DNA from: Sphingobium cloacae
Lineage (GTDB): Bacteria > Pseudomonadota > Alphaproteobacteria > Sphingomonadales > Sphingomonadaceae
Assembly (NCBI RefSeq): GCF_002355855.1
Contig: NZ_AP017655.1
Span: forward strand, 186,001 to 250,000
Length of the DNA: 64,000 nt
Reading direction: 5' to 3'
The position numbers and the translations under genes are program-made. Below, one piece after another: positions 27,589 through 41,400 of this stretch. The notes under the pieces are model-generated. The model saw only the letters and a program-made list of their open reading frames with translations, had not been told where the DNA came from and made no database searches. Every line of letters begins with the position of its first letter. The stretch's first letter is position 1.

Positions 27589-28402
27589 GGTCCCGGCTTC
27601 CGTCTGGATGACCGCCGGCGTTTCCGGGCGGAATGAGGCCGGGCCAGTAATGTGCGTCGCCGCCCGGACGCGCGCCGAAAATCGCCTGCCCAACGCGCAC
27701 GACGGTTGCGCCTTCCTCGATGGCGATCTCATAATCCCCCGACATCCCCATCGACAGCCCGGCAAGACGCTCATCGACGGTAGCCGCCTGGTCGCGCAGC
27801 GCGCGCAGCAGCCGGAAGCACGGCCGCACGCGATCGGCGTCCGCACTGAACAGGGCTAGCGTCATCAGGCCGCGCGGCCGCAGCCGGGGAAAATCGGCAA
27901 GGCGCTCGACGAAAGGCGTCAGATCGTCCGCGGCCAGGCCGAACTTGCTCGGCTCCCCCGAGGTATTGACCTGCACGAACACATCCAGGTCGCGCCCCTC
28001 GGCCTCGAGCCGGCGGTTGAGGGCGTCGGCCAGCCTCAGGCTGTCGAGCGCATGGAACTCCGATGCGAAGCGGACGAGATATTTGACCTTGTTGGTCTGG
28101 AGATGGCCGATGATGCTCCACCGGATCGGCAGGTCGGCCAGCAGGCCGTGCTTGTCGCGGGCCTCCTGCAGCTTGTTCTCGCCTATATCCGACAGCCCGG
28201 CGTGATGGGCGAGCCGCAGGATCGGCGCCGGGACGGTCTTGGTGACGATCATAAGCCGGACACCCTCGACCGCGCGCCCACTGCGCGCGCAGGCGGCGGC
28301 GATGCGGGCGCGGACGCTTGCCAGGTTGCGGGCGAAGCTCGCGGCAGGCGATGAACCAAACCGCTCGCCGTCCACCGCCGAGAGAACTGTCTCTCCGCTC
28401 AT
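27578..28402 (-). CDS. yggS: YggS/PROSC-family pyridoxal-phosphate homeostasis protein
   Basis: 274 residues of alanine-racemase-like fold type III. The PLP lysine is in LMIVTKTVP (about Lys55). Other family blocks are DIGENKLQEARDK, WSIIGHLQTNK, VNTSGEPSKFG, GLMTLA and SMGMSGDYEIAIEEGATVVRVGQAIFG. ATG 28402 has no strong ribosome site; a TTG three codons earlier is possible. It maintains PLP pools. The C-terminal 25 residues (PGLIPPGNAGGHPDG) look extended, probably from fusion to foreign sequence near the broken globin. Confidence 0.92.
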   Translation of the reverse strand: MSGETVLSAVDGERFGSSPAASFARNLASVRARIAAACARSGRAVEGVRLMIVTKTVPAPILRLAHHAGLSDIGENKLQEARDKHGLLADLPIRWSIIGHLQTNKVKYLVRFASEFHALDSLRLADALNRRLEAEGRDLDVFVQVNTSGEPSKFGLAADDLTPFVERLADFPRLRPRGLMTLALFSADADRVRPCFRLLRALRDQAATVDERLAGLSMGMSGDYEIAIEEGATVVRVGQAIFGARPGGDAHYWPGLIPPGNAGGHPDGSRDRGG

Positions 28403-28491
28403 TGTCGCCAACTGCCGATACCATCCACGACACTGTTGCTCCTTTCCCGGATTTTATATACATCGTAGTCCGAACTAAATAAAGGCTGCCG
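28403..28491. promoter_or_regulatory. Divergent promoter region of yggS and marR
   Basis: Short AT-rich core (TTTTATATACATCG and AACTAAATAAAGG, about 28453-28485) between divergent starts. TATATA and TAAATA hexamers could serve as -10 elements on each strand. AAAGG precedes the marR ATG. MarR regulators usually bind between divergent genes, so an operator here is likely. Confidence 0.4.
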
Positions 28492-29118
28492 ATGACAGCA
28501 AGCGCCAACATAGCGACGGGCCTGGCCAGGATCGGCATGGCGCTGCGCGCGGACGCCTGGAGCCAGGCCGGCACGAAAAATCTGAGCCCGACCCAGGCGC
28601 AGATCCTCGTCCATCTTGTCCAGCGCGGGCCGGCCCGCGTGAGCGCCGTCGCCGAGGCGCTGGCCGTGACCCAGTCCACGGCCAGCGAGGCGGTGACGAC
28701 ACTGGTGCGCAAGGACCATGTCGAACGGCGTTCCGATCCCGACGACGCGCGCGCCACCCTGCTGCATGCCACCGAAACCGGGCGGCGTCTCGCGCACGAA
28801 CTGGCGGTCTGGCCCGATGCGCTGCTCGGCGCGATCGACGCGCTCGATCCGGTGGAGCAAGCGGCCTTCACCAGGGGGCTCGTCAAGATGATCGGCGCGC
28901 TTCAGGAGCGCCGCGCCATACCAGTGCAGCGGATGTGCGTTTCTTGCGCGCATTTCCGACCCCACGCCCATTCGGATGCGGCCCGCCCGCATCACTGCGC
29001 CTTCGTGGACGCCGCTTTCGGGGACGCCGCCGTGCGGCTCGATTGCGGCGAACACGTTGCGGCCGACGCTTCGGTCCAGCTCGAAAGCTGGACCCGTTTC
29101 AAGGAAGCGGCGGCATGA
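28492..29118 (+). CDS. MarR-family regulator with a C-terminal four-cysteine cluster
   Basis: 208 residues. The winged helix (about 30-115) includes RVSAVAEALAVTQSTASEAVTTLVRKDHVERRSD, written here only to locate recognition helix and wing at residues 49-82. Confidence 0.
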   Translation: MTASANIATGLARIGMALRADAWSQAGTKNLSPTQAQILVHLVQRGPARVSAVAEALAVTQSTASEAVTTLVRKDHVERRSDPDDARATLLHATETGRRLAHELAVWPDALLGAIDALDPVEQAAFTRGLVKMIGALQERRAIPVQRMCVSCAHFRPHAHSDAARPHHCAFVDAAFGDAAVRLDCGEHVAADASVQLESWTRFKEAAA

Positions 29119-29197
29119 GAGCGAGCGCCCCGCCCGCGGTAACGGACGAGGCACTCTTGGTTGTCCACCCTCAGGTAAAGAAAGCGAACATGTCATC

Positions 29198-29443
29198 ATG
29201 ACCCAGAAAGCCACGTTTTACCACGCCGGATGCCCGGTGTGCCTCAGCGCCGAACAGGGCTTGGCCCACGCGCTCGATCCCGCCGCCTATGACGTCGAGA
29301 TCGTTCATCTGGGCGAAGCGCCCGGCCGGATCGCCGAAGCGGAAGCGGCCGGCGTCGAGTCTGTCCCGGCGCTCGTCATGGGCGGCCAGCCGTTCCATAT
29401 CAATTTCGGCGCGTCGCTCGCCGATGTGAAGGGAGCGGCCTGA
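29198..29443 (+). CDS. Small thioredoxin/glutaredoxin-like protein
   Basis: 81 residues with a redox pair CPVC at 12-15 directly after the first strand (KATFYHAGCPVC), a cis-proline-like ESVPALVMGG and a short C-terminus. It follows the Cys4 MarR gene and precedes another CxxC protein, suggesting a small thiol-redox operon. The ribosome site is weak (AAAG region). Partner unknown. Confidence 0.75.
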   Translation: MTQKATFYHAGCPVCLSAEQGLAHALDPAAYDVEIVHLGEAPGRIAEAEAAGVESVPALVMGGQPFHINFGASLADVKGAA

Positions 29444-32400
29444 CGGCCCGCCCGGCGGCGCGCGTCGTCGCCGGGCGATCGCCGCCCGTCCCGACGAGGA
29501 GCGGTCCATGACCCAGACCAGGCCCGCGCCGCCGATCGCGGCAAGCCAATGGTTCAACACCGATGAGCCCGTGACGCTCGACGCGCTGCGCGGCCGCGTC
29601 GTCGTCATGGAAGCCTTCCAGATGCTCTGCCCGGGCTGTGTCGGTCATGGCCTGCCGCAAGCCGGCCGCGTGTTCGAGACGTTCAGCCGCGACGATGTCA
29701 TCGTCCTGGGGCTGCACTGCGTGTTCGAGCATCAGGACGCCCAGACCCCGGTTTCGCTCGAAGCGTTTCTTCACGAATATCGCATCGGCTTTCCCGTCGG
29801 CGTCGATGAAGCGGGCGGGGATGGCCCGCTGCCGCGCACGATGCGCAATTACGCCATGCAGGGAACGCCGACGCTGATCCTGATCGACCGCAAGGGTCAT
29901 CGGCGCGCGCAGCATTTCGGGCTAGTGCCCGACCTTCGCCTCGGCGCCGAGATCATGGCGCTCATTCGAGAGGTGTCGTCCTGAATTCGCGATTCTGGCG
30001 GGGCGCCGACGATGCAGGTGAACTGGGCTCCCCATGCTTTGCCCGTAACCTATATGCCTGAACTCGGGCACGACGACGCCAGCGCCTTCACGCCCGCTTC
30101 GAAAAAGCCACGCACGGCTTCGGCGCCTTCGCCTTTCCTGCCGATTTCGTCGAAGCGGGCAGTCCAGGTGACCTTGCTATGGTCCGCATCGACGGCATCG
30201 ATGCGGAACTCGGCCATGTAGTTTTCGACCGGAAGTCCCGTTTCGACCATGGCGTAGCGATAGCTGCGCGACGCCTCGTCCCGCGATACCAAGCGCTCAA
30301 CCTGTTCCTGGCCGTCTTTGGTGTAAGCCCGGCGCCTCGCGCCAGGTTGGTTTCCGTCAGCTTCGACGCGCTCCAGCATGGGGTGCCAGTCGGCCACCGC
30401 CTCCCAGGCTCCAAACGCGCGCCAAGCGTCGTCCGCATTGCGGTTCAATTCCGCGCTTTCCTCAATCTGCGCCATTGCATTGCTCCTGGATAGTGCGTGC
30501 TGATGCCAACGCCCGCTTTGGGAAAAGGTTGTCAGCGCGGGCGCCAGCGCCTCCATTTCCCCCGTCGGCACGTATCTGCCGCCGTGGCACTACGATGCGG
30601 ATTGCTTGTTGCCCTCACCGATCTAGCGGCTCCTTTACTCATCCCCGATCGCTGGGGATAACCTCGCTAGCGTTCTGGTAACGGCCCGAGCGCACCAATG
30701 TCTCCGCGACATCCTGTTGATGATCGGTCAAAACGACGTTGCGGGTCGGCATAGCAGGGTCTTCTGCGTGCGGATGATCGCGGGGGGATGGGATTGTTCG
30801 GGCCGCGAAGGGCAGCGGTGTCTGTCGAACGAAGTCCCTACTCCCGTCTCGTGCGCGCAACAGTCGCCGGGCATGATGGCCCGGAACGAGGGAAGAAGAA
30901 GATGAAGCTGGCTGTCTATAATGTCGAGAATCTGTTCGACCGTGCCAAGGCGATGAATCTCGACAGCTGGGAAGAAGGTCGTCCGGTGCTGGAGAAGTTC
31001 GCAGCGCTCAACGGACTTCTCGGTCAGATCCATTATGCGCCCGCCGACAAGGTGCGGATGGTGGAGTTGCTGCGCGACCTTGGCCTGGAAAAGTCCGACA
31101 CCGGCCCGTTCGTCATCCTGCGGCGCAACCGCGGCGGCCTGCTGCGCCGGCCCCAGGCGGGCGGCATCGTGATCGAGGCGGAGGGCCGCGCCGACTGGGT
31201 GGGTTCGCTCGAACTGCGCGACGAGCCGGTCAACGAACATGCGATGCGCAATACCGCGCGGGTCATGATGGATCTCCAGGCCGACGTGCTCGGCGTCGTC
31301 GAAGCCGAGAGCCGCCCGGTGCTGGCGGCGTTCAACAGCGAGATCCTGCCGGCGCTCGGCGGCACGCCTTTTCGTCATGTCATGCTGATCGACGGCAATG
31401 ACGAGCGCGGCATCGACGTCGGGCTGATGAGCGGCGAGGACTATCCGATCGGCGCGATGCGGAGCCGCGTCGATGACCGGCTGCCCAGCGGCCAGCCCGT
31501 TTTCTCGCGCGACTGCCCGCAATTCGAGGTGACGACGCCGGGCGGCGAGACGCTGCTCGTCCTGGTCAACCATCTCAAGAGCAAGGGCTATGGCGGCACG
31601 GCGGCCTCGAACGCGAAGCGCAAGGCCCAGGCCGAGCGCATCGCCGCGATCTACCACGAGCTGACCGATCATGGCGCGGCACATGTCGCGGTGATCGGCG
31701 ATTTCAACGACACGCCGACTAGCGCGCCGCTGGCGCCGCTACTCGAAGACACAGACCTTCAGGACATCTTCGCCCATCCCGCGTTCGACGACGGCGGCTA
31801 TCCCGGCACCTACGGCCTGTGCAACGCGGCCAACAAGATCGACTATATGCTGCTCTCGCCTTCGCTGTTCGATCGCGTGCGGTCGGGCGGCGTGTTCCGC
31901 ACCGGCATGTGGCCCGGCTCGCGGCCGAAGCGCTGGGAGGCCTATCCCGAGGTCGGCAGGAAGGCCGATGCCGGCTCGGACCATGCGGCGCTGTGGGCCG
32001 AGATCGACTTGTAACGGAGCCTGCGATGCGCGTCCTCATCCTCGACGGTCATCCCGACGAAGGCCGGCTCGCCAGCCACCTGCTCGATATCTACCAGGCC
32101 GCGCTCGGCGACGGTTTCGAGGTTGAGCGCATCGCGGTGCGCGATCTCGCGTTCGAGCCGAACTTGCGGCGCGGCTATGCGGAAGTGCAGCCGCTCGAAC
32201 CGGATCTCGAGCGGGTCGCCGCCGCGATCATCGCCTGCGATCATCTCGTAGTCGGATTCCCGATGTGGTGGGGCAGCGAACCGGCTTTGCTCAAGGGGTT
32301 CATCGACCGCGTGCTGCTGCCCGGCTTCGCGTTTCGCTATCACAGGGACGATCCTTTCTGGGATCGGCTGCTGGCGGGGCGCTCGGCCGACGCGATCGTC

Positions 32401-35400
32401 ACCACCGACACCCCGTCCTGGTATCTGTGGCTCGCCTACGGCAATCCGGTCGTGCGCCGCTGGCGCGGCCAGATCCTCGGCTTCTGTGGCTTCAAGCCGG
32501 TTCGCATCGTCAAGCTCGGTCCGGTTCGCCACGGCGGCGCCGAGAAGAACATCGCCGCCTGGCGGCGCACGATCGAGCGGCTGGCGGCATCGGCAGCTTC
32601 GCTCCGGCGCGGCAGGACGACCGGCCATGGATGACGGTCTCGACACTTTGTCGCACAAGGAGGGCTTCAGCATTGCTTGACCCCTTCACCTTCTGGACCC
32701 GAATCATGGACTCGGCTCTCGAACTGGCGCGGGCGGGGCACCGCACGGCCGAAACGATAGCGGCTTCGCAGGACGTCATCGAGGCTCGATCGGATCTGAT
32801 CCGAACCGCATTGCGGTCGCCGCTCGAGGCGGACTATCACGAACTCGCGCTTATGGTCCCGGAAAAGGTCGAGGCATTCTCGAAGGCCGGCTCGGCGATC
32901 GTCGGCCAGTGGTGGGCGATCCATGCCGACGCGCTGACCCAGGCTCAGCACCTCGGGGCGATGGCGTTCAGGGGACGGCCGCCGACTGCGGCCGAGTGGA
33001 ACGCGATGACAGCCCGCACGATCGCGCATGGCGTGCGGGCGTTAGAACGCAGCGTTGCGCTTGGCGCGGGCGCGGTGAAGCCGGTTCATGCCCGCGCAAC
33101 CGCGAACGCTCGCCGGCTGAAACGCATGAAGAAGCGGTAAGAGCGACGACGATATCCTGCGTCAGGCTGCGATTCCGATCGGCCAGAGCGCCGGCCGCGG
33201 CGCAGCCCAATTGAACAATGGCGGTCCGCCTGCGGGTTCACGCTCCGCCACGATCGCCTCGAGCGCGGCGATGAATTCTGCAAGCCATTGGGCATCGCCG
33301 CCGGCGCGATGGCGGACGAAGGAGCAAGCATTCACCCGGACCTGCGCACGCGCAATCTCCGCGTCGTCGGCACCCAATCGGTCGATCACCTCCTCAATAT
33401 GCACGATCTCGGCAGGTGAATCCGTTCGGGCAGCGTCCGCCAGGGTCGTCAGCCATACAGCGTCGAGGTAGCTGTCAGCAACGAGCCGGGATGTTCCGAT
33501 TGCAGCGGTCAGTTCCGCGATCACATGTTCGGCGGGGAGGCCGTCGCGCTCGAGCCGCTCGCGGGTCAGGCCGTGAAGCGATTGCGCTTCGCCGGTCCAG
33601 TCCCAGCCCGCCCAATCGTCATGGGGTCGGATCAGCCAGGATCGCGCCGCTTCTCCGGCGCATGCGATGCCCACCTCGATAGGGAAGGAGCGGCCGTGGT
33701 ACGGCAGGCAGGAGGCTTCGAAGTCGATTGAAATGAAGGTCATGGGACATGCTCGGCGAGACTGAATGGAAGGAAGCGGCAGCGCGACGCCGGTCGCGCC
33801 GCCATCGGTTCCGTGTCATTCAGATGCCTGGATAGGTCATGCCGTAGGCGCGGTAAATCTGCTCGCCATAGGCGCGGTCGAAGCGCGGTTCCTCTTCGGC
33901 ATAGCGCGGCGCGGCCTCCAGCGTCTCCTTGTCGAGATCGACGATATAGCCGCCCTGTTCGGTGTCGTAGGTGAGCGATTGCCAGGGCAGCGGATAATAG
34001 TCGGCGCCAAGTCCGAACAATCCGCCGAACTGCAGTACCGCATATTCGACCTGACCCGAGACCTTGTCGACAAGGAAATTGTGGATGTGGCCGAGCTTGT
34101 CGCCTTCTTGGTTATAAACGGCGGTGCCTTCGACCTTGTCGGATGCGATCAGGCGGTCGGATTCTTCGATTTCGACATCGTCACGTTGGTCTGTCATGTG
34201 GAGTCTCCTTCTTCGAGAACCCCCCGTCTTGTGGTCATTGCCAGTGCAGCAAGACTCTGTCGTGACGGCCAAGGGAATGTCGCCGGAAGGTGCGCGAGGC
34301 GGGACGGGCCGATACCCCGCATGCTTTTCGCCGTTTCAAAATCCAACGGGCTTTAGCCGTCCACCTTGTCAGGAAGGCCTTGGGGCAAGGCCACTGGCCG
34401 AGATCCAATTGCCTTATTTGCTGAGCACATCGGTGCAACGCCCCTCTTCTGAATGCGGCAGAAAAAGACGTCTGTAGAGGACAGAAACAACCTGCCAATC
34501 TCGGTCCAGCAATCTGGGTCCAATGCTGGGAGCTTGGAGAAGCTGCCGCGTGACCGTCTGCCCACCGGATATGGTCAGATGGGCATCACTTCATGTGGGC
34601 CCTCACATTACCGGAAAACTCTTCCTCAAACCGGAGGTAGAAAAAGGGGCGGACGTCCCAGACGCGCGGCCAGGTTTCGCGCTAACTCAATGGCCGAGAA
34701 TCAGCGGAAGCTTGCCGTGCGCGAGCATGCGCTTGGTGACACCTCCGAACGTCTCCATCAGGCGACCGCGTCCATAAGCGCCCATCAGGACATAGTCCGC
34801 GTGCCAGTTGGCGGCTTCATCGGCAATCAGATGATCAGCAGGAGTCAGGCCATCATCGACGATATGGACCGAGGCATGAATATTGTGCCGGGAAAGATAC
34901 TGAGCAGCTTCGGTCGGCTCGGTCTGCTCAGCGCCGTCACGGGCCATGAAGATTTGCACTTCCTCGGCAAGCGCCAGGAGCGGGATGCACGCCCGCATCG
35001 TCGCCGCCGAGGAAGCCTGTCCATCCCATGCGATGAGCGCACGGCCGAGTTTGAAGCCTATGACATCGTCAGGCATTGCTACGACAGGCTTGCGTGCTTT
35101 CATGACGACGCGGCTCGCGAGTTCGGCGAAGTCAGGGTGCGGAATCTGATCGAGCTTGCGATTCAGCACGATGAGATCGGCGAGGGCCGCGGCGTCGAGA
35201 ACGGCCTCGGCGGCGAACCCCGTCGCATCGCCCCAACTCCACGCAACATCCTCGGACGCAAGACGGGCCTGGAGGCTGGCCTTGTTACTGGCTTCCCGGT
35301 CGCGTTCGTCGGCGAGCAGCATTGCCGAGCCCATGCCGTCATAGTCGCCCGCGAAATTCGGCACCATCGTGACGTCGATACAGGATAGGTGCCCGTCCAG

Positions 35401-38400
35401 TGCTCGAGTGAGGTCGAGTGCGGCCTGCAGCCGGGCTTCCTGACCCTCATCGTCATGTGCCAGGAAAAGGATATTCTTCATGCGCGCCTCCATCTCGATG
35501 GGCCAAGGCTAGGATGTGTTTATGCCGGTCAATATGCGGGATATTACGGAGGCGAATCATTCCTCGGCGCGAATGATTGAACATCTGCAGACAGAGGTTT
35601 GGCCTAATCCGCGGGTCGATAATGCACGATCAGCAGATCGCCTTCGAGCATTTCCAGGAGCGTCTTCGCCGTGCTCCCGATCAGCGCGTCAAACAGCGCA
35701 CCCCGGCCATGGCTGCCGATCACGGTCAGGTCGATATCGTGGTCTTCCACATAATCACTGAGCAACCGCTCGGGGCTGCCATGCGCGATCACGACGTCGG
35801 TCCTGCCCCTGAGGGGTTCATCGACGCGCTCATCGGCCAGAAATTTGTCGCCGAGTTCCTTCTCCATGACGCCGAGGTCACGCTTGAAGTCCTGCTCGTC
35901 GAGATAGCCGGAGAAGGGGACGTCATAGCCGTGGAACAGCGTCAGCGCGGCAGCCGGGAAACAGGCCGCCGTGATGAGCAGCGCCTGAAGCGAAGCCTCC
36001 GAGAAGTCCGTGCCGACGACAATATCGCGATAGTGCCGGACCGCGCGATCATGAACGACGAGCACCGGCACCGGCGATCCGCGCACCAGCCGGTTGAGGG
36101 TGTTGCCGAGCAGCATACGGCCAAGCGTCTCGTCGCGGGCGATGCCGGTCACGATGAGATCGCAGTCCTCGCGTGCCGCCATTTCCAGCAGCATCTCGGG
36201 CGGATCGCCTTCCTCGACCAGGATCCGGATCGCGTCGGCCGCGGTGCCCAGATCGCGCCTGAGGCGCCATTTCATCCGGTCGACGGGGCTAGGCAGCCGA
36301 CGCCACGAGGCGGGCTTGCGGTCGAACCGGAACTGACCGGTCTTCGCGGGATCGATGACATGGGCTGCGATCAGTTCGGCGTCCCACTCCCGCGCCAGTT
36401 GGATGGCCCGGTCGAGCGCGCGGTCGCAGCGGCAGCTCATATCCGTGGCAAGGAGGATTTTCCGAGGACGGGCAGGAGTGGTCATTCGGCTTCCCATCGC
36501 AAATAGGGACCTGGCGGTCAGTTGAGTTCCTCGAACCAGCCAAGGCGGCGCATCAGCAGCTTTTCGCCTTCAAGGCAGAGGAACAGAGCGATGGCGAGGA
36601 CGATGATAAGCGCGCCATCCTCCAGCGTGAGCGGGCGGCTTTCGAAGATCGCCTGCATGAAAGGGGCATAGGTATAGAGCAGCTGCGCCAGCACCACGCA
36701 GGCGATCGCGCCGAGCACCGCAGGGGTTCCGATCGCGCCGCGCCAGGTCAGTGAACGCATGTGGAGGTAGCGTACGTTGAAGAGATAGAAGATCTCCGCG
36801 ACCACGAGCATGTTGACGACCATGGTGCGCGCGGTCTCCAGATCGCGTCCTTGTCCCAAGGTATGGAAGAAGACACCCAGCGCGAGAACCGCCAGCAGGA
36901 CAGAGACAAGCAGCACCCGCCACAGCATGAACGGCGAAAGCAGAGGCGCGCTGGCCGGCCGCGGGCGCCGCTCCATCGTACCCGGTTCACCCGGTTCAAA
37001 CGCCAGCACAAGACCCAGAGTGACCGCGAGAATGAGATTGATCCAGAGGATCTGGGTCGCTGTCATCGGCAGGGTGAAGCCGATCATGATCGCCAGCACC
37101 ACCGCGACGGTCTCACCGCCATTCGACGGCAGTGTCCAGGCGATGACCTTGCGGATGTTATCATAGACGGTGCGCCCCTCGCGGACCGCGGCGACGATCG
37201 ATGCGAAGTTATCGTCGAGCAGCACCATCTCGGCCGCTTCTTTCGCGGCCTCGGTGCCTTTGCGACCCATCGCTGTTCCGACGTCTGCCTGCTTCAACGA
37301 GGGTGCATCGTTGACACCGTCACCGGTCATGGCGACAATCAGGCCGTGCGACTGCAGCGCGCGGACGATCCGCAGCTTATGTTCGGGACTGGTGCGCGCG
37401 AACACATCGATCTCCATCACGCGCGCCGCGAGCGCGTCGTCGGAGAGGTTTTCGAGTTCCTTGCCTGTCACTCCCCGCGGGTCTTCGCTGATCTGAAGTT
37501 GGCGCGCGATGGCAAGAGCGGTGCCGAGATGGTCGCCCGTGATCATCTTGATCGCGATGCCGGCCGAGCGACATTCGGCGATCGCCGCTTTGGCCTCTTC
37601 GCGCGGCGGGTCGATGAAGCCCATCAGACCCAGGAACTCGACGCCGCCTTCAAGGTCATCGAAGGCGATCCGCGTTTTGCCAGCCGGTAGCCGCTTCATC
37701 GCGAAGCCCAGCAGCCGTTCGCCATGGCCGGCCGCCTGGACGATCCGCTGTTCCCAGTTTCGCGGATCGATCCCGGCGATCGCCATCACCTCCTCGGGCG
37801 CCCCCTTGAGGAAGATGACATGCTCCCCGGCTGGCCCCGCATGGAGCGTCGCCATGAAGCGGTAGGCGGCGTCGAACGGGATTTCGTCGAGCCGCTTCCA
37901 TTCGGCTCGCAGATGATCGGCGTTGAGGCCGGCCTTCGTTGCCAGCGCAACGAGGGCGCCTTCCATGGGATCGCCATCGACCTGCCATCGGTCGGCATCG
38001 CGTCTCAGCGTCGCGTCGTTGCAGAGCAGGCCAGCGCGAATGATCGCACTGGCGGCCGCGATCGCATCGGCATCGTCTTCGGCGCCTTCGCTGGTCAGAC
38101 CGCCCTCCGGGGCATAGCCGGACCCGCCAATCAGAATATCGTCCTTCTCGATCAACACCCGCCGCACCATCATCTCGTTGCGCGTGAGCGTGCCGGTCTT
38201 GTCCGAGCAGATCACCGAGGTAGCGCCCAGCGTCTCGACGGCAGGCAGTCGCCGGATGACCGCATTGCGCGACGCCATACGCTGCACCCCAATCGCCAGC
38301 GTGATGGTGATGACCGCCGGCAGGCCCTCGGGGATGATGCCGACGGCCAGAGCCACGACGGCGATCAGCGCATCGATCCAGTGAAACTCGCGCGCAAGCA

Positions 38401-41400
38401 CAGCGAAGGAAAACAATAGAACCGAGCCCGCCATCACCAGCCAGGTGAAGCGGTGTGCGAACCGGTTGATCTGGCGAAGCAGCGGCGTCGTAACCGTCTC
38501 GACAGCCAAAAGCAGGCTGCCGATGCGGCCAATCTGTGTCTGCGGGCCGGTCGCCGCGACGACGCCGCTCGCCTGGCCCGAGGCAACCAACGTGCCAGAA
38601 AAGGCCATGCTGCGCTGGTCGGCGATGCCGGCGTTATCGTCTACAGGCTCTTCCTGCTTTTCGACTGGCACGGATTCGCCCGTGAGTGGCGCTTCGTCGA
38701 TCAACAGTCCTCGCGCCCGCAGCAGGCGCAGGTCGGCCGGGACGCGGTCGCCGGCTTCGAGCATCACGATATCGCCGGGCACCAGATCGCGTACCGAGAC
38801 CATCCGCCGCGCGCCATCGCGCAGCACGGTTGCGTGCGGGGCGATCATGTCGTGGATCGCACCGAGTGCGCGCTCTGCCTTACCTTCCTGGGCGAAGCCG
38901 ACGATCGCATTGACGAGGACAACGACCGCGATGACGAGGGCATCGACGAGGTGGCCGAGCAAAGCGGCCGCAAAGGCTGCGGCGAGCAGGAAATAGATCA
39001 GCGCGCTGTTGAATTGGGCGAGGAACCGCAGAAGCGGATGCATGGTCGCCAAGTCGGGAAGGGCATTCGGCCCATGCTGGGCGAGCCTTTCGTCGGCTTG
39101 CTGCTGGCTAAGACCGGCTAAACCGGAATCCAGCCGGTCGAGCACCGAGTCGGCCGCCAAGGCGTGCCAGGCTGCGATCTTTTCCGGCTTCACCGCAATT
39201 ACCCCGTTGGTTCGTTGACTTGCAGCGAAGATCAGGATTGCGATTGCTGCGGAATATACGGGATCATACTAGGGCGACCGCCCCCGCTTACGGGAATCTG
39301 CGTAATGCGGGTGAGGCAAGAGTGCCGCACGCTTGCCGAGGAAAGGCGAGACTGTGCCAAGCAATGATCATCACTATTATCTCAAGCGCGCCCTGTTTCA
39401 CCGCCGCCAGCTTGAGCTGGCGCACTGCCCGGAAGCGCGTCTTTGCCACGCACAGTTGGTGAAAGCCTATCAACGCCGTCTGGCGGAAATCCGCGGCAGG
39501 CGGGTGCCGAGCCCTGAACTTGCTCCAACGGCGCCGGCATCTCGCGCAACCCTCGCGCTCTTAGGGTCTGGCGGCGCGACGTCCGACATCATCGAACGAT
39601 GCTGAGGCTTCCATGCGTACAGCACTTGTGACGGGCGGCACCACGGGGATCGGCGCGGCGATCTGCGCCGCGCTTCAGGCGGCCGATTTGCGCGTCGCGG
39701 CAACCTATAGCGGCCACGAAGCCCGCGCGGCCAGTTTCACGGAGGCAACCGGCATTCCCACTTTCCGCTGGGATGTGAGCGACCATGCAGCTTGCGCAGC
39801 GGGCGTCGCGCAAGTGGAAACGGCGCTCGGTCCTATCGATATCCTGATCAACAATGCTGGCATCACACGCGATTCCAGCCTGCTCAAGATGAGCGAGGAG
39901 GCGTGGAAGAGGGTGCTTGGCGTCGATCTCGACAGCTGTTTCAACATGGCGCAAGCGGTGGTCGGCGGCATGAGGGCGCGGCGATGGGGGCGCATCGTCA
40001 GCATCGCGTCGATCAATGGCCAGACTGGGCAGTTCGGACAGACCAACTATGCCGCCGCGAAGGCCGGCATGCTCGGCTTCACCAAGGCGCTGGCGCTCGA
40101 GGTGGCGCGTGACGGCGTGACGGTCAATGCAGTCGCACCGGGCTATACTGACACCGAGATGGTCGCGGCCGTGGCGCCCGAAATCATGAAGACCATCGTG
40201 GCTCGAATCCCGGTCGGCCGTCTTGCCCGGCCCGAGGAAATCGCCCGCTGCGTTGCGTTTCTCGTTGCCGATGAAGCCGGGTTCATCACCGGATCGACGC
40301 TTTCGGTCAATGGTGGCCAGGCCATGATCTGATGGTCAGTCGTCGCCGCCTGGCTTCAGGCCAAGCAACGCCCGCGCCTTTCGGGAAAGGTCAGCCAGCA
40401 AACCCTCGCTGATCAAGATATCCCAGTTGGCGGGTTTGCCGGTTAATTTTTGCGACTGCGCTCGCACGATTTCGGCGTTCGCATCCGATGCGTCGGATAT
40501 CCGGCGATCCACGCGAGCGATGCGCTGAAGTTCGGGTAGTTCGAGCCAAAGTCCGGCGAACGCGCACCCTGCGCGTCGCGCGACCTCCGCTATCGCTTCG
40601 CGCTCATCCGGAATGCCGAACACCGCGTCAGCGATAACGGCGTGGCCCGCTGTCAGATCGCGCTGGGCAAGGCCGCCAAGGGTAACATAAACGGCAGCGC
40701 TGGCCTCGGCGCTATAGGACGAGGCGGGCAACGGCGTTTCCGAGGAAACACCCGCGAGGCGCTTGCGCAGGATATCGCTGCGCAAGATGCGCGCGCCGGG
40801 CGGTCTCCCGAAAAACGCGCCTAGCGTTCGCGCCAGCGTCGATTTGCCGGTGCCGGATAAGCCGCCGATCGCGATCAACCTCGGTCTTTTCTCGGCGATC
40901 AGACTTCCCGCAAGCTCGAGATAATGCACGGCCTCCTTGCCGGCACGAGCGGCGTCACCGCCGCGCTTTGCTCGCACGGCCGCCACATGGGCGCGGATCG
41001 ATGCGCGCACGCTCATGAACAGCGGCATCAGGCCGATGGCGCCCTCGTCCTCGGGCGATTGATCGAGATAGCGATTGAATACCATGTTGGCCTGTGAGCG
41101 CAGGCCCCGTTGCCAGAGATCCATCAGCAGGAAGGCAAGGTCGTAGAGCACGTCCGTCGTCGCGAGTTCGGTATCGAATTCGAGGCAATCGAACGGCGTC
41201 GGCACGCCATCGATCATCGCGATGTTGGCGAGGTGCAGGTCGCCATGGACATGGCGGATGTGGCCGGCCTTTCCGCGCGCATCGAGCAGCTCGCTGTTGT
41301 GATCCACCAGGGCGCTGAGCCGCTCAGTCAGTTCGATAGCAGCGTTGGGCTCGAGGATGTCGGAAAAATTCCCCATCGCTTCGGCATTGCCGGCGATGAT